Of a DNA stretch of 64,000 bases, positions 62,016 through 64,000 are shown piece by piece (the first letter of the stretch is position 1; each line of letters opens with the position of its first letter). Source of the stretch: Micromonospora cremea (GTDB lineage Bacteria > Actinomycetota > Actinomycetes > Mycobacteriales > Micromonosporaceae); assembly GCF_900143515.1 (NCBI RefSeq), contig NZ_FSQT01000002.1, forward strand, positions 3,721,501 through 3,785,500, in the 5' to 3' direction. The notes below the pieces were generated by a model, which ran no database searches, was not told the origin of the DNA, and saw only the letters and a list, made by a program, of their open reading frames with translations. The translations under genes were made by a program, and so were the position numbers.

Positions 62016-64000
62016 TCACGGCGGAGTGGTGACCGGCATCGGGTCGGTGTACGGCGAGCTGCCCACGACGTTGAACGACCGGATCCGATAGTGGTAGGTC
62101 ACGCCTCGCACCAGACCGGTGTTGGTGAAGCCGCGACCGGTCACCGTGAAGGTGGCCACCTCCCGACCGAAGGCCGGGTCCAGCGCCCGCTGCACGATGA
62201 ACCCGGCCCCCGGGCCGACCGGTGTGCTCGCCGCCCAGGCCAGGACCACCGTCGCGGTGTCCGGCCCCGGCGCGCTGGCGGTGACACCGACCCCGCTCGG
62301 CGTGACCGGCGCGCGTGGGGTGCTCACCGCGGCCACCGTCGACCAGGCCGAGGCGGCGCCCAGGTACGTGGTCCGCACCCGGTAGTAGTACGTGGTGTCC
62401 GGGGCGACCGTGACGTCCAGGTGGTTGTCACCGACCCCGATCGCGGTGGTGCCCGGACCGCTGGTGAAGGTCGGGTTGGTGGCCCGCTGCACGTCGATGC
62501 CGGTGGCGAAGGAGCGGTTCGTCCAGCGCAGCGCCACCCGCAGCGGCGCGGCCGGCGGGATCGCCGCGGCCAGCCCGCTCGGTGTGGCCAGGTGCACCGA
62601 GGCGGGCACGCTGTTCGACCAGGACGAGTAGCTGACGGCGTTCTCCGCCCGGATCCGATAGTGGTAGGTGACCCCGGGGGTGACCGTCGCGTCGGTGTAG
62701 CGGGTGGCGGTGGCCGCGACGGTGATGGTGGTGACCTCGCCGCCGAAGGTCGCGTCGGTCGCCCGTTGCAGCAGGTGACTGGTGGCTGGCGGGCGACCGC
62801 CGTTGCCGGTCCAGGCCAGCGCGATCGCCGGGAGCGCGGTGGCCGAGCCGGGCGCCGGCGTGGCGGTCAGCCCGGTCGGTGCCTTCGGCGCCACCCGCAG
62901 CACCAACGGCCGGTTCATCCCGAGGTCGCGGTGGCCGGCGAGCTGGCTGTGCCAGCGGTACTCCCAGCCCAGGTTGACCAGATGGTTCACCACCAGGGCG
63001 GGTCGCCCGTCGGCCGGGCTGATCGGGGTCGAGCCGGTACGGGCGCCGGCCGGGCGGCCCGGGTCGAGCAGCCGGACGCTGTCGCCCAGCTTGAACGGCA
63101 GCGTCGGTGCGACCGGGCGTAGCGCCACCACCACGTCCTCCCGGGGATTGACCCGGACGATCTCCTTCCAGCCCAGCTCGCTGCCGTGTGGGAGCCGGAG
63201 CGTGCCGTCCCAGCCCACCCGGTTGATCAGCTGCACGTCGCAGCCGCCGATGCCCAGCGGCTCGGTCTGCCGCACGTTGCCGCTGATCCGCCAGAGCTGG
63301 GTCCCGTCGGTCGGCGCGCCGACCGGCACGGCCGGATCGGCGGCGAAGAGCACTTCGGTGACGGGGTCGGTGGGGCCGAGCGGCAGGGTCGCCGGGGTGA
63401 GCGGCCCGGCGTGCGGGTGCCCGACACCGAGTCGGCCGGCCAGCCGGCCGTGGTCGGGCTCGAAGACCTGTTGCGCGGCCTTCACCGCGACGGGCAGGGT
63501 GACCGGCCCGGTGGCGCCCGCCGGGGTGAAGGTGACCGTGCCGGCGTGCACCGGCACGGTCGTCTCCCGCGCGGTCCGCGTGCCGAACGCCGGATCGTAC
63601 GCCGGCTGCGGCACGATCGGCGGGCGCTGGCTGGCCGCGTACGCGAGGGGCAGCCGGCCGCGCAGCCGGGCAAGGTCGTACGGCGGCGCCGGCGCTCCGG
63701 TCACCCGGAACTGGAGCAGCGTGCGGGTGTTCGGGCCGTACCCCGGCTCGGTGGGGGGTGGGCCGCCCTCGGCGCTCCGGTCCGGCGCGTCGGTGTGCTG
63801 GTCGTAGCGCGGGTCGAAGCCGGGCAGCGGCGCCGGGGCGTCGTTGTACAGGATCAGCGTGCTGCCCGGGGGTACGGCGGAGAAGTCGATGAGCACGTCG
63901 GCCCGCTCGCCGGGGGCGAGCAGCAGCGTGTGCCCGTCGACGTTCAGCACGGTCGGGTCGAGCCGGTCGTAGCGGTAGCCGATCGGCCGGTTCGGCAGCA
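62016..64000 (-). CDS. Multicopper-oxidase-like protein with three fibronectin type III domains (5' partial)
   Basis: The frame is open to the window edge, so the N-terminus is missing. Visible parts: cupredoxin-like domain 2 (LLAPGERADVLIDFSAVPPG, STLILYNDAPAPLPG), a C-terminal cupredoxin-like domain ending WEYRWHSQLAGHRDLGMNRP, then three Fn3 repeats, each with a YHYRIR or YYYRVR strand. Where CotA-type enzymes have WHCHILEHE, this has WHSQLAGHR: the T1 Cys and one T3 His are replaced by Ser and Gln. The HPxHxH region reads PLGIGGCDVQ and has no His. This suggests a non-oxidase, FtsP-like structural or surface role. Confidence 0.8.
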   Translation of the reverse strand, partial: LPNRPIGYRYDRLDPTVLNVDGHTLLLAPGERADVLIDFSAVPPGSTLILYNDAPAPLPGFDPRYDQHTDAPDRSAEGGPPPTEPGYGPNTRTLLQFRVTGAPAPPYDLARLRGRLPLAYAASQRPPIVPQPAYDPAFGTRTARETTVPVHAGTVTFTPAGATGPVTLPVAVKAAQQVFEPDHGRLAGRLGVGHPHAGPLTPATLPLGPTDPVTEVLFAADPAVPVGAPTDGTQLWRISGNVRQTEPLGIGGCDVQLINRVGWDGTLRLPHGSELGWKEIVRVNPREDVVVALRPVAPTLPFKLGDSVRLLDPGRPAGARTGSTPISPADGRPALVVNHLVNLGWEYRWHSQLAGHRDLGMNRPLVLRVAPKAPTGLTATPAPGSATALPAIALAWTGNGGRPPATSHLLQRATDATFGGEVTTITVAATATRYTDATVTPGVTYHYRIRAENAVSYSSWSNSVPASVHLATPSGLAAAIPPAAPLRVALRWTNRSFATGIDVQRATNPTFTSGPGTTAIGVGDNHLDVTVAPDTTYYYRVRTTYLGAASAWSTVAAVSTPRAPVTPSGVGVTASAPGPDTATVVLAWAASTPVGPGAGFIVQRALDPAFGREVATFTVTGRGFTNTGLVRGVTYHYRIRSFNVVGSSPYTDPMPVTTPP

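Overview
The window is about 64 kb of very G+C-rich actinobacterial chromosome. Several things point to a Micromonosporaceae-type actinomycete: abundant GTG starts, GTGA/ATGA stop-start overlaps, a Gly/Arg-rich PNPase tail, a long Pro/Gly-rich IF2 N-terminus, and the order rimP-nusA-ylxR-infB-DUF503-rbfA-DHH ... truB-ribF-rpsO-pnp-M16 protease-dapB ... thyX-dapA-rnj-ftsK-rimO-pgsA-cinA-clgR-pspA-pspM. The genus is inferred from this style and synteny, not proven. I saw no tRNA, rRNA, CRISPR array or transposase gene.

Layout. (1) 1-11.3 kb is mixed: the end of a histidine kinase/SpoIIE-type phosphatase hybrid facing a STAS protein, map, a VIT-family membrane protein, a deazaflavin-type oxidoreductase, a PadR-ABC exporter operon with a clear palindromic operator, and a coupled pair of ferritin-like genes. 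(2) 11.4-28.7 kb is core information processing: translation initiation and ribosome maturation (rimP, nusA, ylxR, infB, rbfA), RNA turnover (nrnA-like DHH, pnp), tRNA modification (truB), FAD synthesis (ribF), ribosomal protein S15, an M16 protease and dapB. (3) 28.7-42.2 kb separates dapB from thyX/dapA and looks accessory: a glucan-debranching enzyme, a LacI regulator with paired operators, a sugar ABC importer without its own ATPase, an ECF sigma factor with a VOC protein, GNAT enzymes, a GT87 glycosyltransferase and a YcaQ/AlkX-like DNA glycosylase. (4) 42.2-61.9 kb returns to core genes: thyX, dapA, RNase J, two YbjN-domain genes, ftsK, a guanidine exporter gene, LemA, rimO, pgsA, cinA, and the clgR-pspA-pspM envelope-stress cluster. 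(5) The right edge holds a multicopper-oxidase-like protein with three fibronectin type III repeats, cut by the window end.

The most notable items are as follows. A 496-residue intein interrupts the Walker A motif of FtsK directly after the catalytic lysine; it begins with Ala and carries the Trp/Cys/Thr triad of the rare class 3 inteins plus a two-motif LAGLIDADG endonuclease with an HTH-like insert. A guanidine-III (mini-ykkC-III) riboswitch lies just upstream of an SMR/Gdx-type exporter, with a compensatory change in the pseudoknot helix. About ten genes have a TANNNT -10 box 6-7 nt before the start codon, mostly without a usable ribosome binding site, which points to leaderless transcripts. 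There are several palindromic elements of probable dispersed-repeat type. Finally, the multicopper-oxidase-like protein has lost the copper ligands expected in its C-terminal cupredoxin domain.
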